Shown here: piece after piece, positions 7,662 through 14,641 of the stretch
Layout: each line of letters begins with the position of its first letter
Position numbering within the stretch: the first letter of the stretch is position 1
Source: a virus
Reading direction: 5' to 3' (one strand)
Length of the DNA stretch: 23,953 bases
IMG/VR virus record: IMGVR_UViG_3300033571_013189
Location: 1 to 23,953 of that record
Notes under the pieces: generated by a model
What the model saw: only the letters and a program-made list of their open reading frames with translations
The model's database searches: none
Told to the model about the DNA's origin: nothing
Translations under genes and position numbers: made by a program

Positions 7662-8633
7662 ATGGAACCTTCCGAAATAAAATTAATAAATTTATATGTA
7701 GACATACATCCCTTAACAAAAAAAATATTTTATGTTGGGATTGGGAGTGATACTAGAGTTAGAAAAATAAAAAGAAATAAATATCATAATATTATTTTAA
7801 ACACAATACCTAATCAAAAATTTATAAGAAAAATAATATTTAAAAATATCTCACAACAAAAAGCATGGAAAATAGAAAAACAAATAATAAAAAAATGCGG
7901 AAGAATTATCGATGGTAGTGGGTATCTCGCAAATATTCATTCTGGTGGATGTTTTTTACGAAAAAATTTGAATGAAATTGATTGGAGAAAAGGCAAACCA
8001 GCAAAAGAAATATATGGAGAAAATTATAAAGGCCCAGCTAATAAAGGAAAAACATATAAAGAATTAAAAGGACAAGATTATATAGACCCTCGTTCTAAAA
8101 CATTCACTATACAAATAGACAACGAACAACCTATTTTTTGTGAAAGCGAAAGAGATTTTTGTAAAATTTTTAATGTAAACGATGTCCTTTTAGGGAAAAT
8201 TAAAAAATCAAAAAATGATTATTACAAAATAAAGAGACAATTAAATAGTAATCATTATTTTTCTGATGGATCATTAATTAGATTCAAATACTGTGATACA
8301 CAACCCAAACCAGAAATTTTTATTTTAAATGATATTATTAATAGACAAAAGAATAAAATAGAAATTTGGATTTTATCAAAAAATGATAAACCCAAAACAA
8401 AAAAATATTTAAACTACAAATATAAATATCCATTTACTGTTACGATAAATGATGGAGAATCAATTTATTGTAAAAGCGAAAACGATTGTTGTGAAAAATT
8501 CAAATGTGATAGATCTTTTGTTGGAAGAATAAAAAAATCTCCTGAAATGACATATCACGTTAAGAACAAATCCGCTAATTCTAAACATATATTCCCTAAC
8601 AATTCTATAGTTAAGTTTAATTATGTTAAATAA
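7662..8633 (+). CDS. Free-standing GIY-YIG homing endonuclease
   Basis: This 323-aa nuclease starts with a GIY-YIG domain: LYVD (Y12) and FYVGIG (Y24) replace the canonical GIY and YIG strands. The likely catalytic set continues with R32/R34, E72 in the WKIEKQII helix, and N91 in YLANIHSGG. Residues ~105-140 look like NUMOD-type DNA-binding repeats (KPAKEIYGENY, GKTYKELKG). The C-terminal half holds two diverged copies of a ~63-residue module (148-210 and 258-321), each beginning FT-[IV]-x-I and containing C-x-SE-x-D-x-C and GKIKKS/GRIKKS. These are probably target-recognition domains. It probably spreads by cutting intron-less or gene-less alleles near its insertion point. The ATG was chosen because of the late promoter 5 nt upstream. 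Very AT-rich codon use. Confidence 0.8.
   Translation: MEPSEIKLINLYVDIHPLTKKIFYVGIGSDTRVRKIKRNKYHNIILNTIPNQKFIRKIIFKNISQQKAWKIEKQIIKKCGRIIDGSGYLANIHSGGCFLRKNLNEIDWRKGKPAKEIYGENYKGPANKGKTYKELKGQDYIDPRSKTFTIQIDNEQPIFCESERDFCKIFNVNDVLLGKIKKSKNDYYKIKRQLNSNHYFSDGSLIRFKYCDTQPKPEIFILNDIINRQKNKIEIWILSKNDKPKTKKYLNYKYKYPFTVTINDGESIYCKSENDCCEKFKCDRSFVGRIKKSPEMTYHVKNKSANSKHIFPNNSIVKFNYVK
8627..8632 (+). promoter_or_regulatory. Late promoter core for lipoprotein gene
   Basis: TAAATA spans the last codon and stop of the endonuclease gene. It ends 5 nt before the ATG at 8638. Confidence 0.6.
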
Positions 8634-8637
8634 TTAA

Positions 8638-9195
8638 ATGAAAACCATATTAAAATTACTATTATCAATATGTTTGATTTTTTCTGGTTGTGCTACAACA
8701 ACTTCAAATTATACAAAATATCAAAGAGAAATTGATATAAAACAACAAAAGCTACAAGAGGATGCTAAAGATTTTATAGCCACTGCAAAAGGTATTTTAA
8801 ATAAAACAGATTTAAAAAGATCAGAAATTAAAAGAGCAATAGATATAATAGAAAAGAGTCAGACTCTTTTAGGAGCAAAAGTAGATGATGGCTCGGAATT
8901 TAAACATTTATCAGTAGTTGAACAAGACAAAGCAATAAGTGAAAAATTCAACAAAAGTAAAAAAGATTTAGAGGAAATAGAAGTTTTAGAAGATAAAGAC
9001 AAACAATTGGTATCCGAAATAGTGAGTGATAATATAGAAGCAAAAACTATTAAAGATTATGAAAGAAAGAAAACTATAAAATTATATGCCATATTTGGAA
9101 TTATATTTTCTTCTTTAGGAGCTTTGTTTTATTTCTTTCCTACTAAATTTTTAAGTATTGGTGGAAATATAATAGGGTTCTTTTTTAAAAAATAA
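8638..9195 (+). CDS. Phage lipoprotein with C-terminal membrane anchor, candidate unimolecular spanin
   Basis: The 185-aa protein begins with a lipoprotein signal peptide: a positive start, a hydrophobic core (residues 6-15) and a lipobox-like FSGC with C18 as the lipidated residue. The middle (about 20-140) is highly charged and helical, likely coiled coil. The C-terminal end has a membrane segment (about 147-167), a second short hydrophobic stretch (170-183) and a final KK. Lipid anchor in the outer membrane, rod-like middle and inner-membrane anchor together is the layout of unimolecular spanins such as phage T1 gp11, which fuse the two membranes in the last step of lysis. The function is inferred from layout only; a superinfection-exclusion or other envelope lipoprotein is an alternative. 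Late promoter 5 nt upstream; 1 nt separates it from the next gene. Confidence 0.65.
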   Translation: MKTILKLLLSICLIFSGCATTTSNYTKYQREIDIKQQKLQEDAKDFIATAKGILNKTDLKRSEIKRAIDIIEKSQTLLGAKVDDGSEFKHLSVVEQDKAISEKFNKSKKDLEEIEVLEDKDKQLVSEIVSDNIEAKTIKDYERKKTIKLYAIFGIIFSSLGALFYFFPTKFLSIGGNIIGFFFKK

Positions 9196-9196
9196 T

Positions 9197-9682
9197 ATGC
9201 CTCCTTTATTTAAAAAAGACGAACGATTCACTCAAGGTATTTTTAGACCTAAAAATCCAGATAAATTTATAGGAAAAGATCTTATAGTAGAAAAGAAAAA
9301 TTTAGGAAAAGCAGCAATCTTTCGGTCTTCTTATGAACGAAAGTTTTTCATGTGGGCTGATAGCCATCCAAGTGTATTAGAATGGGGATCAGAAAATATA
9401 ATTATTCCCTACATAAGTCCGGTAGATAATCGTTATCATAGATATTTTGTAGACAATTATGTAGTATGGAAAGAAGGATCTGCTATAAAAAAATATCTAA
9501 TTGAGATTAAACCCTTTGCCCAGACGCAACCACCTAAACCTTCTAATAGAAAAAAGAAAGCTACTATGCTTTATGAAAATACTCAATGGAGTATTAATAA
9601 AGCAAAATGGGAAGCAGCTAAAAAAGTTGCTTCCCATATTAATGCTGAATTTTTAATTCTTACAGAGAAAGATTTATTCTAG
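9197..9682 (+). CDS. 4: gp4-like head completion nuclease
   Basis: This 161-aa protein resembles T4 gp4 (also called gp50/gp65), the head completion protein with a PD-(D/E)XK-type nuclease fold. Visible are FRSSYERKFFMWAD (E47), WGSENIIIPY, then the catalytic-looking D86 (VDNYVV) and E103-x-K105 (LIEIKPF). It has the short length typical of the family. In T4 it acts on filled heads before tail joining. The start lies 1 nt after the stop of the lipoprotein gene and has no TAAATA of its own, so translation is probably coupled. Its stop overlaps that of the convergent gene: the CTAG at 9679-9682 supplies TAG on both strands. Confidence 0.8.
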   Translation: MPPLFKKDERFTQGIFRPKNPDKFIGKDLIVEKKNLGKAAIFRSSYERKFFMWADSHPSVLEWGSENIIIPYISPVDNRYHRYFVDNYVVWKEGSAIKKYLIEIKPFAQTQPPKPSNRKKKATMLYENTQWSINKAKWEAAKKVASHINAEFLILTEKDLF

Positions 9683-10899
9683 AACGGTATCACTCTGATA
9701 AATCTTTGGTAAGATTCTTTCACTGACTTTCTTCTCTTTGTAGGAGTTTTCTTAGGTTCTTCTTTAGGTTCTGACTTTTTAGTAGCTGGTCTTTTAGTAG
9801 CTGGTTTTTTAACTGTCTTCTTTTTAGGAGCAGGTTCGGGGGTTGTTAGTTCGGGAGTTGTTAATACTGTCTTTTTAGGATTTGGTTTGATCCTTCTTTT
9901 TTTTGGTGTTTCTAATCTTTCTCTTTCGGGATTAGAAAATGGATTTTTAGATGATAATCTATCTTGGGCAATCACATCTCCTTCACTTCTTGCTTTATCT
10001 AATTCACTTTCCGTATTTCCTAATGAAGGTGCTATATCTTCTGGAGTTCTGCGTTTAGGTAAATATGGGGTTTCTGGATTGCCTTCTATTGGAGCATCAA
10101 TTTCAATTCCTCTTCTTTCAAAATCTTTCATTTCTCCTTCACTATCACCAGACGGCATAATATTAGCTTGGATTTCTTCTCCTCCTTCATGTCCCTTATA
10201 ACCAGTGTAAGAAACTTTTGCTCTCATAGAACCATCTTCCAATACCTCCATTGGCATATTGTAATGTTTATTTTCTGGTTTTTCGCACCATTTAGTTATA
10301 CGCAAAATCGTAATCGCATTAGCTGGACCTTCTGGTATATCCATTCCAGAATCTCTCATTCTAAAATACCAAACTGGGATATCTAACATTTTATTTATTA
10401 ATTTTTCTTTAATATATCGAGCACCTTTTTTTGCACTTGGACTTTGTAACATTAATCTAATTTGTTCATCTAAATTTGCAATTCGATTTGATAATTCAAA
10501 ATCAAATACTAGATAATGTTCTTCAAATTGTAAAGAATTATGACCGACTTGATCTAATTCGGAAAATAATGCGCTAATATTTTCTTGATTTTCTGGATCA
10601 GCATCTTTTGCTAATGCTTCTAAATCAGTAAAATAATCATGTTGTAATGATAATTGTATTTTAGATTCTCTTTTTTCTCTATCCCAAAATCTTTCTTTTT
10701 CTGCAAATTCTTGATTTTTACGAGTCAAACCAGTTCCAGCTAAACTAACATCACCACCAAATCTTCTACCACCAGATCCACCATAATTTCCTCTATCAAC
10801 AAATCTATTAAATGCTCTGCGAGGATCTGCGGGTTCTTCAAAAGCTTCTTTTAAAACTTCTTTATACTTTTCGAATATTAATTTTATATCTTCGGCCAT
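9679..10899 (-). CDS. Basic-tailed unknown late protein, candidate internal head protein
   Basis: I do not recognise this 406-aa protein by name. Residues 1-18 form an amphipathic helix ending in L16-K17-E18 followed by Ala19, an ideal prohead-protease site and similar to the capsid-targeting sequences of T4 internal proteins. A Gly/Arg-rich patch (about 37-50) follows, then a mixed helical and strand region to ~250 with WYFRMRDSGMDIPEGPANAI. The last ~90 residues are a Lys/Pro/Thr-rich, histone H1-like tail (repeats of KKP-A-T-K/R) that should bind DNA. It is transcribed alone from its own late promoter, against the direction of its neighbours and next to the protease gene. A capsid-packaged DNA-binding protein is an inference. 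Confidence 0.8.
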   Translation of the reverse strand: MAEDIKLIFEKYKEVLKEAFEEPADPRRAFNRFVDRGNYGGSGGRRFGGDVSLAGTGLTRKNQEFAEKERFWDREKRESKIQLSLQHDYFTDLEALAKDADPENQENISALFSELDQVGHNSLQFEEHYLVFDFELSNRIANLDEQIRLMLQSPSAKKGARYIKEKLINKMLDIPVWYFRMRDSGMDIPEGPANAITILRITKWCEKPENKHYNMPMEVLEDGSMRAKVSYTGYKGHEGGEEIQANIMPSGDSEGEMKDFERRGIEIDAPIEGNPETPYLPKRRTPEDIAPSLGNTESELDKARSEGDVIAQDRLSSKNPFSNPERERLETPKKRRIKPNPKKTVLTTPELTTPEPAPKKKTVKKPATKRPATKKSEPKEEPKKTPTKRRKSVKESYQRFIRVIPF

Positions 10900-10904
10900 A
10901 AGAT

Positions 10905-10910
10905 TATTTA
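10905..10910 (-). promoter_or_regulatory. Late promoter core (minus strand) for basic-tailed protein
   Basis: TAAATA on the minus strand, 5 nt before the ATG ending at 10899. Confidence 0.65.
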
Positions 10911-10962
10911 GGTTTTTTCGGTATTTTAAATCATTTACACTAAAAAAATTAATAATTTAATC

Positions 10963-10968
10963 TAAATA
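10963..10968 (+). promoter_or_regulatory. Late promoter core for prohead protease
   Basis: TAAATA followed by ATTTT and the ATG at 10974 (5-nt spacer). Divergent from 10905-10910. Confidence 0.65.
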
Positions 10969-10973
10969 ATTTT

Positions 10974-11645
10974 ATGTCATTAAAATTGATCGTTGAAAAA
11001 CCTGCTCCAGAAGAAGAGTTTGAATACATTCTAGAAGAAAAAGATAGAAATAGTCCAGCAACTCTTTACATCAAAGGACCATACATGATGGCAGAAAGTT
11101 ATAATCGAAACAATAGATTATATCGTATTGATGAAATGGTCAAGGAAGTAGATCGGTATTCAAACGAAATGATTAAAACTAATCGTGCATTAGGAACCTT
11201 AAATCATGAAAGCAGTGCAGAAGTTAATTTGGATAGAGTTTGTCATATAGTAACCGAATTAAAACAAGATGGTAATATTTTTCATGGAAAAAGTAAAGTA
11301 TTAACTACACCATGTGGGCACATTGTAAGAGCATTAATTAACGATGGAGTTAAAGTTGGAATGAGTTCTAGAGCATTAGGTCAATTGGTAGAAGCTACTG
11401 GTGGTAAAAATATTGTAAAAGATCTACGTTTAATTTCTGTCGATTGTGTTGCGGATCCAAGTTTTCCCAAAGCTTTCGTAAACGGAATTTTAGAATCCAA
11501 ACAATGGGTTCTTGGTGAGTCAGGTCAATTTGAAGAAGTGTATGATGGTTTCGAAAAACAAATTTCTACATTACCAAAGGCTCAAGTAGAAACATATCTT
11601 AAGGAATGTATATTGGATTTCTTAAATAAAATTAAATTTAACTAA
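10974..11645 (+). CDS. 21: Prohead core scaffold protease (gp21-like)
   Basis: This 223-aa protein is the maturation protease of the T4 gp21 serine protease family. It processes scaffold, capsid and internal proteins inside the prohead. The N-terminal part has GPYMMAESYNRNNRLY. The likely catalytic His is H78 in TLNHESS, the likely catalytic Ser is S131 or S132 in VGMSSRALG, and an acidic residue in LISVDCVADPSFP (D157 or D161) follows. Length and motif order fit the family. It precedes the small core protein, the scaffold and the capsid gene, as expected for the T4-type head module. Confidence 0.93.
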   Translation: MSLKLIVEKPAPEEEFEYILEEKDRNSPATLYIKGPYMMAESYNRNNRLYRIDEMVKEVDRYSNEMIKTNRALGTLNHESSAEVNLDRVCHIVTELKQDGNIFHGKSKVLTTPCGHIVRALINDGVKVGMSSRALGQLVEATGGKNIVKDLRLISVDCVADPSFPKAFVNGILESKQWVLGESGQFEEVYDGFEKQISTLPKAQVETYLKECILDFLNKIKFN

Positions 11646-11648
11646 ATA
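11643..11648 (+). promoter_or_regulatory. Late promoter core for small core protein
   Basis: TAAATA begins on the stop codon of the protease gene and ends 5 nt before the ATG at 11654. Confidence 0.6.
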
Positions 11649-11653
11649 CAATT

Positions 11654-11905
11654 ATGGATGTAATCAAAGAAAATATCGTAAAGTTTATCGATACTATGAT
11701 TGTTGATAATTATAGTAAAGCACATAAATATCTTGAAGTCTTAGTACAAGAAAAGGTAAAAGAAAAAATTAAGAAAGCTTCCTCATTAAAGCCTTTTGGA
11801 AAAAATGAAGACAAAAAGAAATCTAAAAAGAAATCTAAAAAGAAAGGCAAATTACCACCCTTTTTTAAAAAAATGAATGAAAAGGGTTCAAAGGCAAAAA
11901 AATAA
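11654..11905 (+). CDS. Small lysine-rich prohead core protein
   Basis: This 83-aa protein has an N-terminal helical half (about 1-40, VQEKVKEKIKKAS at its end) and a very basic C-terminal half with repeated KKKS units (about 54-65). Its place between the protease and scaffold genes, its size and its charge pattern suggest a minor prohead core component, as gp67 and gp68 are in T4, though T4 places those before gene 21. No sequence identity to them is claimed. It has its own late promoter with a 5-nt spacer. Confidence 0.7.
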   Translation: MDVIKENIVKFIDTMIVDNYSKAHKYLEVLVQEKVKEKIKKASSLKPFGKNEDKKKSKKKSKKKGKLPPFFKKMNEKGSKAKK

Positions 11906-11911
11906 TAAATA
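11906..11911 (+). promoter_or_regulatory. Late promoter core before scaffold gene
   Basis: TAAATA ends 18 nt before the ATG at 11930. A one-mismatch copy, TAACTA (11919-11924), sits at the standard 5-nt spacing, so either could be used. Confidence 0.45.
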
Positions 11912-11929
11912 AAAAAGATAACTAATATT

Positions 11930-12811
11930 ATGGAAATTTCTAAACTTTTAAAGGAAGCAACACAGGGTATTTTAACCGATGAAACCCTATCACAAATTCA
12001 AGAAGCATTTGATGGTGCCGTAAATGAGCGTGTTAAAATCCATGTCGAAAAGGCATTAATGGAACAGGACTTGGAATACACAGCAAAAGCCGAACAGCTT
12101 TTAGAAGCTATTGATGCTGATCATTCTAAAAAATTACAACGTGTTGTAGAAGCAGTTGATACAAATAATGCAGCAAAACTACAAATGGTTGTAAATCATT
12201 ATCAATCAATTATCAGGGAACAGGCTTCCCAATTTAAATCAGATTTAGTTGATAAAATTTCTGATTATATTGATATTTTTATCGAATCTAAAATTCCCCA
12301 GAAATCTATCAACGAAGCAGTTAAGAATCAAAAGGCTAGAATCATTCTTAATAATCTTCGTGAATCTTTAGCTATTAATTCTGCTTTAATGAGTGAATCA
12401 CTAAAAGATGCATTAATTGATGGTAAGACTCAAATTGATAAATCTAAAAATGCACTAAAAGCTGCACAAGATGAAGCTAAGACGCTTCGTGAATCTTTTG
12501 AAAAGACAAAAGCTGCTCTAGTATTAGAGCAAAAGACTGCACATCTAAATCCTAAGAAGAAACAATATGCTCTTCGTGTATTTGAAGGCAAGTCTCCAAA
12601 ATTTATTGTAGAAAATATTGATTACACTTTATCACTCTTTGATAAAAAAGAAGAAGAAAGATTAGTAACTTTAAAGGAAGAAGCATTCGAATCTAGGAAA
12701 GTTAAATCGGATCGTATTGTAATTGAAGAAGATACACAAGAAGAAATTTCAAATTCCGAAAATAATTTTGAACACGTTCGTAATTATTTGAATGAGATGA
12801 GTAAATACTAA
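11930..12811 (+). CDS. 22: Prohead scaffold core protein (gp22-like)
   Basis: This 293-aa, almost entirely helical and highly charged protein is the major scaffold around which the prohead shell assembles. Family signs are the N-terminal LLKEATQGILTDETLSQI, long coiled-coil repeats, NPKKKQYALRVFEGKSPKFI late in the protein, and the position between genes 21 and 23. An LKE-Ala site near residue 9 and further L-x-E sequences would let gp21 degrade it during maturation, as in T4. No cysteines are present. Confidence 0.9.
   Translation: MEISKLLKEATQGILTDETLSQIQEAFDGAVNERVKIHVEKALMEQDLEYTAKAEQLLEAIDADHSKKLQRVVEAVDTNNAAKLQMVVNHYQSIIREQASQFKSDLVDKISDYIDIFIESKIPQKSINEAVKNQKARIILNNLRESLAINSALMSESLKDALIDGKTQIDKSKNALKAAQDEAKTLRESFEKTKAALVLEQKTAHLNPKKKQYALRVFEGKSPKFIVENIDYTLSLFDKKEEERLVTLKEEAFESRKVKSDRIVIEEDTQEEISNSENNFEHVRNYLNEMSKY
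12802..12807 (+). promoter_or_regulatory. Late promoter core upstream of capsid gene leader
   Basis: TAAATA, then CTAAT, then ATG at 12813, which opens a 19-codon ORF. It is the nearest late promoter to the capsid gene, 105 nt before its ATG. GAGTAAA (12799-12805) and TTTACTC (12816-12822) form a 7-bp inverted repeat around it. Confidence 0.6.
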
Positions 12812-12812
12812 T

Positions 12813-12872
12813 ATGTTTACTCAAAAATTTGGTAGAAGTATAACATACTTGAGTTCCTGCATGTTCAACTAA
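12813..12872 (+). CDS. Leader peptide ORF upstream of capsid gene (19 aa)
   Basis: A 20-codon ORF (MFTQKFGRSITYLSSCMFN plus TAA) starts at the standard 5-nt distance from TAAATA and ends 40 nt before the capsid ATG. It could be a translated leader peptide of the capsid mRNA or simply the first AUG of a leaderless transcript. No homologue is known to me. Placement and promoter spacing are the only support. Confidence 0.4.
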   Translation: MFTQKFGRSITYLSSCMFN

Positions 12873-12882
12873 CATGCTTGAG
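12841..12882 (+). repeat. Direct repeat and hairpin in capsid mRNA leader
   Basis: TAACATACTTGAG (12841-12853) recurs as TAACATGCTTGAG (12870-12882), 12 of 13 identical with a 29-nt period. Between and overlapping them, GCATGTT (12859-12865) and AACATGC (12871-12877) form a 7-bp hairpin with a 5-nt loop covering the stop of the leader ORF. Confidence 0.7.
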
Positions 12883-12912
12883 GTCGAAAAAAGAAAGAAA
12901 CAAAAAACACAT

Positions 12913-14520
12913 ATGAAACAAATCAAACCCGCACAATCATATATTGATCAAGATCGCGCTAAGGTTCTATTGGAAAAGTGGGCACCAGTGCTCGACTATA
13001 CCAGCAAAAACGTAGCTGCTATTGAAGACGAACACACTCGTTTAAACACTGCAATGTTGCTTGAGAACCAAGAACAGTATTGCTTACGTGAAGCAAACGT
13101 AGCTGGTGGAGCAGGAAGTGTATTTGGTACTGCAAATAATGGTCAGTTCGGTGGACAAGTTGGTGCAAACACTGACTTTTACGCTGGTGGCGATTCTCGC
13201 TTACCAAAGATTCTTATCCCCATGATTCGCCGTACTTTCCCAGAATTGATCACTAACGAAATCGTTGGTGTTCAGCCTATGTCTGGACCTGTTGGTCTAG
13301 CATTCGCGCTTCGTTACAAGTACAGCAAGGATACATTGGGTGGTAACTTCCAAGATACTACTTATCCAAATAGTGCAACCGGATCTGCATCAACTGCAAC
13401 TCCTGTATACAGCACTTTTGATGCTCAGGGTAATGGTGTGAATCTTCTTGGATACACTGTTGGTGGTCAATGGCTACCAGCTCCCGGTGTCCACGTTAAT
13501 ACAACTGTTAACTTTGCTGGATCTGCTGCTGCTCCCTTCAACAAGTCTCCCGGTGGCGACAACGAACTAGGATGGCAACATCTAGATTCTCGCTTCACTG
13601 GTGTTCAAGCTAAAAATGGTGCTCTATCAGGTAATGCTGAATGGAACTTTGCTGCACAGGATCAAGGCGTTGCTGAAATTCTAAAGAATTTCGAAATCAA
13701 TGCAAACATCCCAACTGTTGAAGTATCCTTCGAAAAGACTGCTGTTGAAGCTGGTACTCGTAGACTTGGTGCTAAATGGTCAGTAGAATTAGAACAGGAC
13801 TTGAAGAACATGAACGGTATCGATATTGATGCTGAGATCACAAATGCTATGGCATATGAGATCCAAGCTGAAATTGACCGTGAAATGATTATCCGTATGA
13901 TCCAGACTTCCTTAAATGGTGGTTTCGGAAAAGGATATTCTATTTGGTCACCTCAGTCCGCTGATGGTCGTTGGTTGGTTGAACGTAATCGTGACTTCTA
14001 CCAGAGAGTTATTATCGAAGCAAACCGCATTGCAATTCGCAATCGCCGTGGACCTGCAAACTTTATTGTTGCAACTCCTCGCGTTTGTGCAATTTTTGAA
14101 ATGCTACCCGAATTCCAATGGGTAACAGTTCAGGGCAATGTTAGCACCCAGTCAACTGGCGTTGCTAAGGTTGGTTCTTTAGGTGGTCGTTTCCAAGTTT
14201 ATCGTGACACTCGCACTGAAGTTCAGAACAGCGATGTCTATGGTGATCAAGGTTATGTAGGCCAAACCCCCGGTGTTGAATATGCCCTATTAGGTTATAA
14301 AGGTACAGAATTCTATGATTCTGGTATCATTTATTGCCCATACATTCCAGTTATGATTCAGAGAACTATTGGACCAAATGATTTTGCTCCTCGCGTAGGT
14401 CTATTGACCAGATATGGCGTGGTAGACAATATTTTTGGAGCCGCATTGTATTACCATACAATCATTCTCAAGAATCTTGGTCAGGCATTTACTCCCGGCA
14501 ATACTTCAGTGTACTTTTAA
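12913..14520 (+). CDS. 23: Major capsid protein precursor (gp23-like)
   Basis: This 535-aa protein is the T4-type shell protein (T4 gp23 is 521 aa). The N-terminal region with LLEKWAPVLDY is the propeptide. The probable gp21 cut is after L58-R59-E60, before ANVAGGAG, close to the T4 cleavage point after residue 65. The mature part contains DSRLPKILIPMIRRTFPELI, VGVQPMSGPVGLAFALRYKY, LEQDLKNMNGIDIDAEITNA and a C-terminal GRYGV-like TRYGVVDNIFGAALYYHTI. The ATG at 12913 was preferred over 12874, which would add 13 mostly basic residues and lies in the leader hairpin. The upstream sequence is A-rich with no clear Shine-Dalgarno. Codon use is noticeably more GC-rich than in neighbours, as expected for a very highly expressed gene. 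Confidence 0.96.
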   Translation: MKQIKPAQSYIDQDRAKVLLEKWAPVLDYTSKNVAAIEDEHTRLNTAMLLENQEQYCLREANVAGGAGSVFGTANNGQFGGQVGANTDFYAGGDSRLPKILIPMIRRTFPELITNEIVGVQPMSGPVGLAFALRYKYSKDTLGGNFQDTTYPNSATGSASTATPVYSTFDAQGNGVNLLGYTVGGQWLPAPGVHVNTTVNFAGSAAAPFNKSPGGDNELGWQHLDSRFTGVQAKNGALSGNAEWNFAAQDQGVAEILKNFEINANIPTVEVSFEKTAVEAGTRRLGAKWSVELEQDLKNMNGIDIDAEITNAMAYEIQAEIDREMIIRMIQTSLNGGFGKGYSIWSPQSADGRWLVERNRDFYQRVIIEANRIAIRNRRGPANFIVATPRVCAIFEMLPEFQWVTVQGNVSTQSTGVAKVGSLGGRFQVYRDTRTEVQNSDVYGDQGYVGQTPGVEYALLGYKGTEFYDSGIIYCPYIPVMIQRTIGPNDFAPRVGLLTRYGVVDNIFGAALYYHTIILKNLGQAFTPGNTSVYF

Positions 14521-14550
14521 ATTTAAGTACTTAAAAGTAAACTGCTTACA

Positions 14551-14584
14551 AAGAACCACAGAGAAATCTGTGGTTCTTTTTTTT
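14551..14584 (+). terminator. Strong intrinsic terminator after capsid gene
   Basis: A perfect 12-bp stem, AAGAACCACAGA (14551-14562) with TCTGTGGTTCTT (14567-14578), closes on a GAAA tetraloop and runs into eight T residues (14577-14584). Confidence 0.95.
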
Positions 14585-14613
14585 ATTTATATGGAAAATG
14601 ATACTTGAAATGA

Positions 14614-14619
14614 TAAATA
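14614..14619 (+). promoter_or_regulatory. Late promoter core for VSR-like endonuclease
   Basis: TAAATA, with a predicted transcript start near 14625, would give a 17-nt leader. Unlike most late genes here, that leader carries a Shine-Dalgarno. Confidence 0.5.
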
Positions 14620-14632
14620 TTGATGATATATT

Positions 14633-14638
14633 AGGAGG
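14633..14638 (+). promoter_or_regulatory. Shine-Dalgarno AGGAGG
   Basis: AGGAGG lies 3 nt before the ATG at 14642. It is the only near-perfect ribosome binding site seen directly upstream of a gene in the window. Confidence 0.75.
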
Positions 14639-14641
14639 TGT

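Noticed and set aside
9887-10386. Plus-strand ORFs inside the 406-aa gene
   Set aside because: Antisense shadows; the minus-strand gene has a late promoter, and a coherent protein.
12874-12912. ATG at 12874 as capsid protein start
   Set aside because: It adds 13 mostly basic residues unlike gp23 N termini and lies in the leader hairpin/repeat.
12702-12926. Minus-strand ORF over the scaffold end and capsid leader
   Set aside because: Antisense to gene 22 and the leader, no promoter, implausible composition.
14513-14538. Inverted repeat ACTTTTAA / TTAAAAGT around the capsid stop
   Set aside because: Short and AT-only, next to a much stronger terminator; likely chance.
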